From the NCBI GenBank assembly GCA_933822405.4, contig CAKOGP040000247.1:1-64000 (forward strand): DNA of 64,000 nt, written 5' to 3'. Positions 21,660 through 34,175 of this stretch are shown one piece after another. This DNA is from Cylindrotheca closterium. Lineage: Eukaryota > Bacillariophyta > Bacillariophyceae > Bacillariales > Bacillariaceae. The translations under genes and the position numbers were made by a program. Under the pieces are notes generated by a model. That model saw nothing but the letters and a program-made list of their open reading frames with translations. It searched no databases and had not been told where the DNA came from. Numbering within the stretch: the first letter of the stretch is position 1; each line of letters begins with the position of its first letter.

Positions 21660-23230
21660 ATTCCCTTCATTCTCTTTTATCAAGTCCCTCCCCACTAATG
21701 TGGACTCCGATGCCAGCATGTCCGATGCCAGCATGTCTGATCGTGCCACTGAAGAACGTTTTCCATGGCTCGTCTAGCATGTCTGATCATGCCACTGCTG
21801 TCACCTCGGCACTTGGTCTGATGTTCTTCGACCCCCAAGGAAAGCTCATGGTCTTTGCCTCCCTCTGAGACGACCTTGCCCAAATGATCCCCATGATGAC
21901 CATTGACCCCGACGAACTCTCCAAACGGGTAATTGGAGTGGCATTAATGGCCACGCCGTCTGGTGCTGCGTCAGTCTGCTGAAGCACACCCAGTACCACA
22001 CGACGCAGACTTACCTGAAGACATCAACTTCACAGTCGAATCACCAACCTTCTGTGCTGCCTCGGTGTTCTGCCCTCTTGTACTTGGTAGCAAGATGCCA
22101 CCGAATCTGGACCTTACCCAAGACGTCCCTGAAGAAGTTCTTCCAGTCCTTTCGCTTCACAAACGTCTATGGGTCAAAGTTCATGTCTTTCTCTTCCAGA
22201 ATATGAGGGGAAGAAGCCTTTTTGTTGACAAGACCCTCGTTGGCAAGACTTCTATCCCGCTGGACCAGTTTATTGTCAACGAGCAGCTAGCTGCAATCTC
22301 CGAGAATACTCTCTCCACAGCATCTGGGTACGAGTTTTGTGACGCCCAGGCTGGCTCTGAGTCCTTTTACAAGTACATTGCAAGCTTCAACAGTAAGGTC
22401 GATGTGTCTCCGCCAAACCAAGTTTTCCTACCAAGACTGTCCAACCAATCGACCATGCCAGCATCACCAAGAAGGCCATTTTGGCATCAAAGACCACGGC
22501 CACCAAAAATGCTGCAACCAAAGCTCAAGAGCGAGTCCTACTGTTCTGGCAAATCCTCTTTGGCCATTTCATCACCCACTTGGATGGGAGTGTTGAATAC
22601 GTACTGGCTGATTGTTTGTCCGCTTGGAAGAACCATTTTCTAGGCAAAACTCCAACTTGCCCTTTGTTTCTTCCACGAAGCCTTTGAGCAATCCATTAAA
22701 GGGCTCACCATGCTCTCTTTGACTGGGATATCCATTGCATCCAGGCAGCTGGGATGGCGGCGATCCAAAGAGCCAGCTTTACCACCAGATCTTTGGTAAT
22801 GAACCCATCCGATGCACTGTCCTGGTTTAGTCTCCTTCAGTTCCTCCCTTCCGTCAGGACAGACAAGGACTTGGCCTTGCATATTAACAAAGATGTAGAA
22901 GCCTGTATGCAAGAAGACATGGGCGAGCATGTCACCAAAGGGCCTCCAAGAAGACGAAATTATACTCAAAGGGTCGCTGCACCTCCATTGCCAACATCAA
23001 ATGCACCATCTCCAACGTAGCACAACTTGCTGCCGTTGCAACCAAAAATTTCTCCATGTCCAACAACACACCCTTCATGGTGGAACAGTTTGACACGGTC
23101 ATGGTTGCTTTGTACTGTGCCAAACCAACTTGCTTCTTGTATGTAGCATCAGGCTTAACGTGTGCAATTTCTCCAGACAAAGCCTACATCATGCGATTCA
23201 AGCCCAGGAGTGGAGGCGGCGCCAGGGGGT
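21660..23230 (+). pseudogene. decayed protein block of unknown family, unit 1
   Basis: Several overlapping frames read like pieces of one protein broken by frameshifts and stops. They include INFTVESPTFCAASVFCPLV, ISENTLSTASGYEFCD, ILFGHFITHLDGSVEYVLAD, NPSDALSWFSLLQFLPS and PFMVEQFDTVMVALYCAK. I do not recognise the family. The block, with the minisatellite before it, fills about 20993-23246 and is absent from unit 5, where the flanks meet directly near 57804, so it entered as an insertion. Related, differently truncated copies are in units 2, 3 and 4. A mobile-element origin is likely but unproven. Confidence 0.55.
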
Positions 23231-23663
23231 AAGTAATCTTCGATTATCGGAGGGCGTATAGTCCTGCCAAAAAGCCGTGTTTGTGTCTTGGGAATCGATT
23301 TTTTGGGGACAACGAGTCACGGGCATGATTTGAGATGACAATAAATATATCATGTGCAAACAATAATATTATTGCTTCACTTCCAAGTGCACAAGTGAAA
23401 AGTCATTCCCAAGACAAGCAACAAAGTGATTTGAAGATAGTTGAATAGCATTGGGCTGATTACTGTAGATCTTAGCTTTCAACCAAGCACTGAAACAAGC
23501 AAGAACGGAACAAAGCACCGCACAGTTTACAACATTTTCTGTGATATCTGAACAACCGCAGTTTCACAATAAGAGAGTATACTCATACACAAATCTACGT
23601 ACAGCTATACAAGAATAACAACCAAATTCAATCTAAAATTCAACTGGATTGAAGTGATCAACC

Positions 23664-25158
23664 ATGCCAGTCTTTACCATATTTGGCTCCAACGATAGTT
23701 CCAGAGAAACCTCTGAGAGCGACTCTGACGCAACCAGTGATAGTGGGTCCACCAGAAGTGGATCTGGTAGTGGCAGGAGCGAAAGCGGTTCCGGCAGTGG
23801 TAGCAAAAGCGGATCTGGCAGCGGTAGCGACAGCAACAGTGATGATACCTCTGACAGTGGTTCTGGCTCTGGATCTGACTCTGGAAGTCGATCCGGCAGT
23901 GGCAGCGGAAGCGGAAGCATTCTGACAGCAATGACAAGTCGGAGAGCGGTGATACATCCAACAGTGGATCGGGTTCTGGCTTTGGATCTGGATCCGACAG
24001 TGGCTCGGATCTGGCTCTTGCAGTGAAACGGAAGCGGCTCTGACAATGATACTACCGATGATGGTAGCGATTCCGGCAGTGGAAGCGGCTCTGATAGTGG
24101 ATCCGGCAGTGGAAGTGGTTCCAGAAGTGGATCCACCAGCGGTTCCAATGATGATACTGCCGATGACGGCAGTGGCTCTTGCAGCGGTTCTGAGAGCGGC
24201 TATGGATCGGATTCCGGCAGCGGCTCGGGCAGTGGATCTGATAGTGGAAGTGGCTCTGGATCAGGTTCAGGCAGTGGCTCTGGATCACCCAGTGGATCAG
24301 GCAGTGGCTCTGATTCCAAGTATGGATCTGGATCTGGATCTGGATCTGGATCTGGATCTGGATCTGGCAGTAGCAAAAAGAGTAGCTCTTCCAGCAAAAA
24401 GAGCAAGAGCAGCAGCTCCAGCAAGAACAAGAGCAAGGACCAAAGCGCCGCCATTGCCCCCAGGAGTGATGATGATGATAGCTTGGATGTCAGCACGGAT
24501 ACTAGTTTGGATGAAAGCAGTGGCAGCAAGAAATCCAAAAGCGAAAATTCCAACAATGACAAGATGGAGGGTATGGATGCTTGTATCATTGAAGATATGC
24601 CTATTGCATTGAGTTTGGAACATTTTGTGGCCGTCACAACATATTACAGTTTGATTGGAGACGATACTACTTGTGATACTAGTGACAGTCATGAATTGGA
24701 CACTTCCATTGGTTTCTTGGGAACCAATTCCATTTGCAAATGGCAATCCCAATTCTTCCTTGGAATCTGGTGCAACCGAGAATTGAAGGTGGAAGAAGTT
24801 AGCATTTTCAATGTGAATGGTTTGAATGGAACCATTCCATCTGAGCTTGCCTTGTTGCAAAACTTGGAGAAACTTCACATGTCTGGCTTGGGTGGATCCT
24901 CGCCCATGCCCAGTGAAATTGGAAACTTGGAAAAGCTCCACACCCTCACGTTGCGCAAGTCCTCACTTTTGAATGGCATCATGTTACCGTTTGACTTCCT
25001 TTCATTTCATTTCATCTCACACAATCACTTTCTACTTTGATTATTGCTACTCTTTCTACTCTTACTATTACTCTTGTTATCGTTGCAGCCAATGTTGGTT
25101 TCTATGGATCTGTTCCTACCAAAGTCGGTCAATTGTTGTCCTTGCAATCCATGGATTT
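23664..25158 (+). pseudogene. Ser-Gly/LRR gene relic, unit 1
   Basis: Starts like the intact gene at 58214 (MP VFxIFGSxDSSRETSES) and continues through Ser-Gly repeats with frameshifts (first near 23915). It lacks the poly-Lys and membrane segment, then resumes in the ectodomain (DKMEGMDACIIEDMP, NVNGLNGTIPSELALL). It retains the intron sequence near 24960-25087, so it arose by DNA duplication, and it stops abruptly after ..LQSMD, joined to the element flank. Confidence 0.9.
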
Positions 25159-28100
25159 TTTAAGGTAGAGAATGGTCTAAGATTTTATCCAAGAAAAGGC
25201 CAGTCTTGACCGAAGCTATTGAAGTGAAAGTAGCTTTTGCCAAGGCTTCATCAGCGGTATGACAAGTGTGGCAAGAGGTAAGAGCATTGGAAATTTCAAG
25301 TTTGCGATAAAAGAGAGCAAGCCAACGTGGATAATTCACTGTTTGCAGCTATAACCCTCCTGATTGTAACGGGACCATGTGGAACACATGGTGGTTTGAA
25401 AGCTTGGTCACGCTGTTGTGCAACCAAGTTCAAGGAATTCCAATATGGCTATTAGTTTGACTCTGTATTTGGTAGCGGATCCAGGATTTCACATTGGATG
25501 CTTGATTTGGGTTGTGCTATGGGGCATCTTGATTCAACACGTCGTGGGAACAGCAGGTTCTTCAAATTGGGAGGTTTGGAACTTGGACTCTGCTCGAGTT
25601 GCGGAGCTCCCATAAGTGTGGTTCCAACTGAGTTGGTATTGTACAATTTGAGGTTGGCAAGGTTGTGGTTTCAGGCTCTGCCAAAGGTCTTTGTTAGGGC
25701 CGACGGTCGTAGAATATGTTGGCAGAAGGCTTGCTGAATAGATCTGCTAGAAGGGTTGCGATTGTGAAATGGCAAGTGGAGAAAGCAAAGTTCATCATTT
25801 GAGGTAGGGGAAGGATATTGTCTGGCCTTTTGGCGTAGAAATTGGTGTAGGGCTTTTTTGAAAGCAGAGCAAAGAAACTTCAGTTTGTATCCGCGGGCAA
25901 CAAGGTGGGAGTGGAATTTTGACAAGGAGGCTCTCTTGTCTGCGTCTCTAGAGGTGAGTTGTAGAATGCAAAAACTTCCGCTGGTATCCAAGCCAAGTAG
26001 TACAGGTGTAGGTTCAGTGGCTTTTTGTACAGTTTTGTGCTGATTTGAAAAGGTTCAACAGAGAGGGTGAGACCCAGAAAGTTTGTGGTTTTTGACAGAG
26101 TAGAGAATTCCCAGTTCAGGGAACAGTGGTTGTCTTGACAGTTTTTGAATTCTTCCCAGAGTTGGCAATCGGAATCTGGATTGGGATGGTGGATCCAGAT
26201 ACCAAGTTGATCATCAATGTAGGTAAGCGTAGTGACAATCCAAAACATTGTAGAAGATCAAGTTCAAAAATACCGTAGTAGAGAGTTGCAAAAGAGGGCG
26301 CCGGTGGTGTGCCCATTGCGGTTCCATCAGTCTGGAGCCAGTAAGTGTCTCCAAATTGAAAGCAGTTTCTTGTCATGAGAAGTTGTAAAGCTGTCATGAT
26401 TGCGTTCACTACAGTGAGGAGGTGGACAGGAATTCTTCAATACGGGTGAAAGCGTCTTCAAGATTGATGCTGGGATACATAGCTACAGCATCACCAGTGA
26501 AGAGACTCATGCGAGAGAAATCGGTTCCGGCCATGTTGTCAATGTCAGTTTTGAGTACAAACACGCTTGACAAATAGGTAGGTAGTTTGCGGATGATGGG
26601 TTGGAGTTGTTGATCTAGCCATTTACCGAGGCCATAGGCCAGAGTAGGCTGCCAGAGACCAAGACAATTGGTCGCGTTTTCCAGGGGCTCTTATGGATCT
26701 TTGCAAGTGCGTAGAAATAGGCATAGGAGTCAGTGACACGGTCAAGGGTTTTCTGGAGGTACGTCATGTTCATTTTTGTGATGGCAGATGCGTTATCATT
26801 AAGAAATTTGGCAATCAGTTGGCCAGTTTCTGTAGTGAACACGTGTGCATCCTTGGGGGAGAGCTGCTGGTAGGTCTCGGTGAGGAGATGGTCAGTGAGG
26901 CAGCGTTGGACGTATACCTCACGTTCCAGAAGTACAGGGCCAAGATTTTTGTCCGAGTTGAAGACAATGAAATCAGGTTTGTGATGTAGTGTAGTGAGAA
27001 GGTACTGTTGAATCGGGGTGAGATTTGAGTGCACCTTTTGGCAGTGGAACAAGGGAAGGAGATGTTTGCAGAAGGCGTTGACTTGGGCTTGGATTTCAGG
27101 ATCCACCATTCCATCCTTTAGTTCCCACAAGTCATTGCGGGTGTAAAGTTGGTTTGGTGTCCGCATTCAGATTCCTCATCAGCAAAGTGGATCTTTGTGT
27201 GGAAGTCTTTTGCAAAACAAGTCAGTGTGGTTTCAAGTTGTGTTTGGCTTTCGGTGAAGTCAGTGTGGTTTCAAGTTGTGTTTGGCTTGTAGTGAAGGCG
27301 GAACAAGGGTGGCTTCTTGGTGGTGCACAAATTATGGCAGGCAGAATTGGAAAGGCGGGATTCAGGAACAGGAATTGGCAGTGACAGGATGTGGTTGCGT
27401 AGGTTGACTCAACGTGATTTTGATGGGTCTGCAAAGAGGCCAAAGTGCAATGTCATTGTAGAGCAAATTTTCTTTCTTGTTTTGAGAAGTGTTTCCTTTC
27501 TTCTGTGATTTCCTTCCTTAGTTGGGTTTTGGCTTGGAGGTAACGGCGTTGGCACCGGCAACTTTTGCGGCAGTTTTTGGCTGTGGCTTGGTCCCAGATG
27601 TGCGACGCTTTTGACCAGTCTCCTTTTTGTTGGAGGCGCCTGGCAATTGGCCCCTTTGGATTTCTTTTTTGTAAAGGCACGTTTAAGCGTCTGGATTTCT
27701 TTCTCCTGGTTCTTGATCTGTTTCTTGGTTTTGAGGCAAACACATTTTTCAATGTGTGACTCAAGCAAATTCGGAAAACTTGAGAATGGGCGGTCCTCCA
27801 AGACCAGCACTATCATACATCATTTGATAGATTTCGCAAGCTTTGGAACTGTCAGTGAACTTGGGGTCACCTAGAGCAAGGGTGGATGCAATGCTTTGTC
27901 ATCTTCAAGAAGTTAGGCTGAGGCAGATGGCTCAAACTTGAATTTTGTTGAACTGACGATATGGGCAGTCTTTGGAGTGTCATTTTTTGTTCGTCCAGGT
28001 TCTCCAGAGCTTTCTTGAGTTTGAGGAACTCAGAATGAAGCTCAAGGAAAAAGGTGGTTTTGCTTTTCTTGGAGCGATCCGATGGCAGTCAATGCAGAGA

Positions 28101-28490
28101 TTCCAACACATTTTGCGGCTTCCAAGGGTGTGGTGCTCGGAATTTGCTGTGTTTCGTCGTCAGCTGCATAGCTGGTGCGTTTGTTGTTAAAAGTGCCGGT
28201 CGCAGACATTATTGATCAATGATAAATATTTTAAGGTGGAGAATGATTCAATATTTTATCCAAGAAAAGGCCAGTCTTGACCGATGCTATTGAAGTGTCA
28301 TCAGCGGTAAGACAAGTGTGGCAAGAGGCAAGAGCACGAAATTTCAAGTTTGCGATAAAAGAGAGCAAGCCAACGTGGATAATTCACTGTTTGCAGCTAT
28401 AGCCCTCGTGATTGTAACGGGACCATTTAAAACACATGGTGGTTTGAAAGTTTGGTCACACTGTTGTTGCAACCAAGTTCAAGGAATTCC
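25158..28490 (-). repeat. direct repeats flanking the Penelope-like element
   Basis: 25158-25443 and 28229-28490 are homologous in the same orientation (TTTTAAGGT.GAGAATG...GGAATTCCAA), on both sides of the reverse transcriptase remains. This resembles the pseudo-LTRs of Penelope-like elements. The left copy is longer by an internal 24-base piece and carries a short coding-like minus frame (YPRWLALFYRKLEISNALTS). Confidence 0.6.
25444..28209 (-). mobile_element. Penelope-like reverse transcriptase element, dead, copy a
   Basis: Minus-strand remains in several frames. From ATG 28209 come an N-terminal piece with Cys/His (CWNLCIDC), Lys/Arg-rich segments, then RT blocks: FNSDKNLGPVLLEREVY, YALAKIHKSPWKTRPIVL, a motif A-like TGDAVAMYPSIN, QTDGTAMGTPPAPSFATLYY and the catalytic TYIDDQLGIW; a C-terminal PPNLKNLLFPRR follows. 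GTAMGT..AP and YIDD fit the Penelope-like group. A frameshift near 26405, just before the GTAMGT block, breaks the enzyme, and more breaks lie upstream. No endonuclease domain recognised. Confidence 0.8.
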
Positions 28491-28808
28491 AATTCGAGTC
28501 GCCATTGTTTTTTAGTTGCTGGGTGGATTTCAAAATGGTGTTGGTAGCTATTGTTGTTGGGCGTTGTGGAACACCTGTAAGGCGTTGTAATGTCAACTTG
28601 TAGATGAATCGGTTGTCTATGATTGCCGTCAATCTACCTGTTTGTATTGTAGTTGGATGTTATTATTGCGTTATTTTATTGTCCTGCCTGTTGAAGGATG
28701 GACGAAGGAAGTGTCCGATTACTGCATTTTGAACTTCGGAATTTCGAACAGTAGATTCAATGATACTCGACCACACGACTACAAACCGCACTGAGACATC
28801 CGCATACA

Positions 28809-28840
<32 letters not shown>

Positions 28841-29164
28841 GCTTTTGAAGTGAATCCCATTCATCATATGGAGGCCTCGCCGCCTTCAAAGGCCTACTGT
28901 AAAGAACAACACAACCGGCTGCTTGAAAAGAAATTCCAGCTAGCGAAATGAAAATCTGAAAATGTCGTTTCGTTTCGCCAGCGTGTACCGTGTTCATTTT
29001 TTTGGATAATTCCACGATGTTGATGCAAACGATATGCAAACATGCACTCTGGCCACTTTGACTTTCACACTCCAAAAGCTCATAAAAACAAAGCGCCGAG
29101 CTTTTTGTGCAATCTTATTCTTCGCTTCGCATATAACACCAAACACCAAACATCATAATCAAAC

Positions 29165-29707
29165 ATGAACACCTTCTTTGCAACCAAGCAACAACGTGGA
29201 AACCTTATGAAGGACGACCGTCACGTCACTGTCGAGCAAAACCAAGACGACATGGAGGAGCTTATGAAACTATTCTCTGATCTTTCCCTTAACTGCAATG
29301 AAACCAAAGCGAAAATGGAGGAAGAAAACGACGAAACAATGGGGTTGTCATCGCAAACCACCACCACCACCGCCACCACCAAGAACGAGCCAAATCAGAT
29401 CGTCCTCGATTTGTCTGATCCAGCACCTTTGGCTTTCTCACAACCAGCAACACAAGATGTCATGCCGCAATCTGATTGTCTGAATGCTGCTGGAGACGAA
29501 ATTGAAGCTGAAATGATGGCGACTTACCTTTCGCTCCATCCTTCTTTGGAACTCGCCACAGGCAATGCTTCTGTAACCGAGCTTGCTAAACGATTCTCCG
29601 GACTTTCCATCGACTGCAATGCGATGGAAGTTGACCAAGACGAAATGGACATTGATCTACCGGAAATCGATTGGATGCAAGTTGATATTGATGAAATGGA
29701 AATCGAT
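29165..29707 (+). CDS. MNTFF acidic protein, unit 2 copy, cut by gap
   Basis: First 181 codons are identical to the other copies up to ..DIDEMEID, then the N run. On the far side of the gap the sequence belongs to the inserted block (matching 21071 onward in unit 1), so the gene's end is missing from the assembly, not necessarily from the genome. Confidence 0.8.
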
Positions 29708-29717
29708 NNNNNNNNNN
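29708..29717. other. assembly gap (10 N)
   Basis: Ten N join two places that lie about 2.1 kb apart in unit 1. The fixed small size suggests a placeholder. Confidence 0.95.
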
Positions 29718-30562
29718 CGGTTGGCGGACGGAGCGAAGAGTGTCGACGAAGAGGGCGGAAGATTTGGAGAAGACATTGTTCGCAATGGGAGCTTGTGGGA
29801 TGATGAAGACGATAGAAGGAGCTTAGCTGCTCGGTCAAGACCGTCAGCTTTTTTGCTTTTGCTTTTGTCTACATCCCACTGCCTTTATGAAAAATCCTCT
29901 GTCGAAGTCGAGGTTAATCAACAATCCTTCACCGTCGAGTTTATCCAAACAATTTCCCCTGACAAGGTCCTCTGTCAAGGTTACCAAAATCCTCCGTCGA
30001 GGTCCTCCGTCGAGGTTCACATCAATATTCCTTGTCGAGGTCCTCCATTGAGGTTATCTAACAATCCTCCGTCAAGGTCTACATATTCCCCTTCTAGTTG
30101 CAATATGCTGTTAAAACAACTGCTTTTCGCTCATCCGTGCTTAAGCCGTCTGTACTAATGACTATTTTAAAGTCGATTTTGGATCCAAGCTTTCCTGTCT
30201 CCGTCGTTCTTGGCCTACGTTTTCCCATGCAACTCTCACCTTCCCTCTCCAAGATGGATCTCCCTTGCCTGAATATGTTTTTTACATCTTCTAGTCTTTG
30301 TATACTTACAGTTCTATCATTACCCACTACCCCTCAAGCGCCTTTTGAGGGGAATTTCCTGTCCAAAACAAAAACTTTTCTTTCCCAGATCTAAAACTTT
30401 TCTTCCCTCTTGCCGACACGCCACTTCTATGGAATTCCCTGCACTGCAGTACATTCCATACCAACGTCCACACACTTACAATATCTTTCCAAATCGTGTC
30501 CCTCCTCATAAATTCCTGATCTCAGATTTTTTACGACCAATTGATGGACACCATCATCCGCC

Positions 30563-31475
30563 ATGCAATTCCCTTTATGCTCTTCTATCAAGTCCCTCCC
30601 CACTGATGCGGACTCCGGTGCCAGCATGTCCGATCGTGCCACTGCTGTCACCTCGGCACTTGGTCCAAGTTTTCCTACCAAGACTGTCCAACCAATTGAC
30701 CATGCCAGCATCACCAAGGAGGCCATTTTGGCATCAAAGACCACGACCACCAACAATGCTGCAACTGAAGCTCAAGAGCAAGTCCTAGTACTGTCTTGGC
30801 AAATCCTCTTTGGCCATTTCATCACCCACTCGGATGGGAGTGTTGAATACATACTGGCTGATTGTTTGTCCGCTTGGAAGAACCATTTTCTAGGCAAAAC
30901 TCCAACTTGCCCTTTGTTTCTTCCACGAAGCCTTTGAGCAATCCATTAAAGGGCTCCAACCTACCCGCAATGCTCACCATGCTCTCTTTGACTGGGATAT
31001 CCATTGCATCGAGGCAGCTGGGATGGCGGCGATCCAAAGAGCCAAACCCATCCGATGCACTGTCCTGGTTCAGTCTCCTTCAGTTCCTCCCTTCCGACAG
31101 GACAGATAAGGACTTGGCCTTGCATATTAACAAAGATGTAGAAGCCTGTATGCAAGAAGACATGGGTGAGCATGTCACCAAAGGGCCTCCAAGAAGACAA
31201 AATTGTACTCAAAGGGTCGCTGCACCTCCATTGCCAACATCAAATGCACCATCTCCAATGTAGCACAACTTGCTGCTGTTGCAACCAAAAATTTCTCCAT
31301 GTCCAACAACACACCCTTCATGGTGGAACAGTTTGACACGGTCATGGTTGCTTTGTACTGTGCCAAACCAACTTGCTTCTTGTATGTAGCATCAGGCTTT
31401 ACGTGCGCAATTTCTCCAGACAAAGACTATATCATGCGATTCAAGCCCAGGATTGGAGGCGGCGCCGCGGGGTAA
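30563..31475 (+). pseudogene. decayed protein block, unit 2
   Basis: Counterpart of 21660-23230 with a large internal deletion. Frames 30563-30937, about 30862-31263 and 31203-31475 join logically across frameshifts (for example LFGHFITHSDGSVEYILAD, then SNPLKGSNLPAMLTMLS, then SMSNNTPFMVEQFDTV). The last frame ends GGGAAG and a stop, perhaps the original C-terminus. Family not recognised. Confidence 0.5.
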
Positions 31476-31841
31476 GTAATCTTCGATTATCAGAGGGCGT
31501 ATAGTCTTGCAAAAAAGCCGTGTTCGTGTCTTGGGAATCGATTTTTTGGGGACAACGAGTCACGGGCATGATTTGAGATGACAATAAATATATCATGTGC
31601 AAACAATAATATTATTGCTTCACTTCTAAGTGCACAATTACTGTAGATCTTAGCTTACAACCAAGCACTGAAACAAGCAAGAACGGAACAAAGCACCGCA
31701 CAGTTTATAACATTTTCTGTGATATCTGAACAACCGCAGTTTCACAATAAGAGAGTATACTCATACACAAATCTACGTACAGCTATACAAGAATAACAAC
31801 CAAATTCAATCTAAAATTCAATTGGATTGAAGTGATCAACC

Positions 31842-32455
31842 ATGCCAGTCTTTAACATATTTGGCTCCAACGATAGTTCCAGAGAAACCTCTGAGAGCGA
31901 CTCTGACGCAACCAGTGATAGTGGGTCCACCAGAAGTGGATCTGGTAGTGGCAGGAGCGAAAGCGGTTCCGGCAGTGGTAGCAAAAGCGGATCTGGCAGC
32001 GGTAGCGACAGCAACAGTGATGATACCTCTGACAGTGGTTCTGGCTCTGGAGCGGAAGCGGAAGCATTCTGACAGCAATGACAAGTCGGAGAGCGGTGAT
32101 ACATCCGACAGTGGATCGGGTTCTGGCTTTGGATCTGGATCCGACAGTGGCTCGGATCTGGCTCTTGCAGTGAAACGGAAGCGGCTCTGACAATGATACT
32201 ACCGATGATGGTAGCGATTCCGGCAGTGGAAGCGGCTCTGATAGTGGATCCGGCAGTGGAAGTGGTTCCGGAAGTGGATCCACCAGCGGTTCCGATGATG
32301 ATACTGCCGATGACGGCAGTGGCTCTGGCAGCGGTTCTGAGAGCGGCTCTGGATCGGATGCCGGCAGCGGCTCGGGCAGTGGATCCGATAGTGGAAGTGG
32401 CTCTGGATCAGGTTCAGGCAGTGGCTCTGATTCCAAGTATGGGTCTGGATCTGGA
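31842..32455 (+). pseudogene. Ser-Gly/LRR gene relic, unit 2
   Basis: Begins with the same N-terminal residues as the intact gene, is frameshifted near 32050, and is cut within the Ser-Gly repeats by a direct join to Penelope-like sequence at about 32456. The membrane segment and ectodomain are gone. Confidence 0.9.
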
Positions 32456-33247
32456 TCCAAAACGTTGTAGAAGATCAAGTTCAAAAATACCGTAGTAGAG
32501 AGTTGCAAAAGAGGGCGCCGGTGGTGTGCCCATTGCGGCTCCATCAGTCTGGAGCCAGTAAGTGTCTCCAAATTGAAAGCAGTTTCTTGTCATGAGAAGT
32601 TGTAAAGCTGTCATGATTGCGTTCACTACAGTGAGGAGGTGGACAGGAATTCTTCAATACGGGTGAAAGCGTCTTCAAGATTGATGCTGGGATACATAGC
32701 TACAGCATCACCAGTGAAGAGACTCATGCAAGAGAAGTCGGTTCCAGCAATGTTATCAATGTCAGTTTTGAGTACAAACAAGCTTGACAAATAGGTAGGT
32801 AGTTTGCAGATGATGGGTTGGGGTTGTTGATCCAGCCATTTTCCGAGGCCATAGGCCAGAGTAGGCTGCCAGAGACCAAGACAATTGGTCGCGTTTTCCA
32901 GGGGCTTTTATGGATCTTTGCAAGTGCGTAGAAATAGGCATAGGAGTAAGTGACACGGTCAAGGGTTTTCTGGAGGTACGTCATGTTCATTTTTGTGATG
33001 GCAGATGCATCATCATTAAGAAATTTGGCAATCAGTTGGCCAGTTTCTGTAGTGAACACCTGTGCATCCTTGGGGGAGAGCTGTTGTTAAAAGATGGTTT
33101 TGCTTTTCTTGGAGCGATCCAATGGCAGTCAATGCAGAGATTCCAACACATTTTGCGGCTTCCAAGGGTGGTGCTCGGAATTTGCTGTGTTTCATCGTCA
33201 GCTGCATAGCTGGTGCGTTTGTTGTTAAAAGTGCCGGTTGCAGACAT
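32456..33247 (-). mobile_element. Penelope-like element relic, copy b
   Basis: Deleted version of copy a: it retains the GTAMGT..AP block, the same frameshift before it, and the KIHKSPW block. It then jumps to the N-terminal region starting at ATG 33247 (MSATGTFNNKRTSYAADDE). The catalytic YIDD part is lost. Confidence 0.8.
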
Positions 33248-34175
33248 TATTGATCAATGATAAATATTTTAAGGTGGAGAATGATTTAATATTTTATCCA
33301 AGAAAAGGCCAGTCTTGACCGATGCTATTGTAGTGTCATCAGCGGTAAGACAAGTGTGGCAAGAGGCAAGAGCATTGGAAATTTCAAGTTTGCGATAAAA
33401 GAGAGCAAGCCAACGTGGATAATTCACTGTTTGCAGCTATAGCCCTCGTGATTGTAACGGGACCATTTAAAACACATGGTGGTTTGAAAGTTTGGTCACA
33501 CTGTTGTTGCAACCAAGTTCAAGGAATTCCAATTCGAGTCGCCATTGTTTTTTAGTTGCTGGGTGGATTTCAAAATGGTGTTGGTAGCTATTGTTGTTGG
33601 GCGTTGTGGAACACCTGTAAGGCGTTGTAATGTCAACTTGTAGATGAATCGGTTGTCTATGATTGCCGTCAATCTACCTGTTTATATTGTAGTTGGATGT
33701 TATTATTGCGTTATTTTATTGTCCTGCCTGTTGAAGGATGGACGAAGGAAGTGTCCGATTAGTACATTTTGACCTTCGGACTTTCGAACAGTAGATTCAA
33801 TGTTACTCGACCACATCCGCATACAATGATGATGATGATGATGATGATGAAGCTTTTGAAGGGAATCCCATTCATCATATGGAGGCCTCGCCGCCTTCAA
33901 AGGCCTACTGTAAAGAACAACACAACCGGCTGCTTGAAAAGAAATTCCAGCTAGCGAAATGAAAATCTGAAAATGTCGTTTCGTTTCGCCAGCGTGTACC
34001 GTGTTCATTTTTTTGGATAATTCCACGATGTTGATGCAAACGATATGCAAACATGCACTCTGGCCACTTTGACTTTCACACTCCAAAAGCTCATAAAAAC
34101 AAAGCGCCGAGCTTTTTGTGCAATCTTATTCTTCGCTTCGCATATAACACCAAACACCAAACATCATAATCAAAC

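Larger units (their letters stand above)
17659..28490. repeat. segmental repeat unit 1 (10.8 kb)
   Basis: Starts inside LSM5 exon 1 and ends where the next unit's LSM5 fragment begins. Contents in order: LSM5 upstream region, MNTFF gene, AT-rich flank, miniature LTR element, decayed protein block, Ser-Gly/LRR relic, Penelope-like relic. Unit junctions read GGAATTCCAATTCGAGTCGCC, in two parts: the left half from the element flank and AATTCGAG onward from LSM5. Confidence 0.9.
28491..33530. repeat. segmental repeat unit 2 (5.0 kb as assembled)
   Basis: Same order as unit 1, but a 10-N gap removes the end of MNTFF and its flank, so its true length is unknown. Contains a decayed protein block, a short Ser-Gly relic and a truncated Penelope-like relic. 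Confidence 0.88.

Noticed and set aside
28760..28951. Short frame with a poly-Asp run and ..LLEKKFQLAK upstream of MNTFF
   Set aside because: Has an ATG only in some units; unit 1 lacks a start and the GAT repeat length varies, so a gene is not supported.
28779..29075. Minus-strand frame MECESQSGQ.. with poly-His upstream of each MNTFF copy
   Set aside because: Shadow of the conserved promoter block and GAT repeat; repeated only because the block is repeated.
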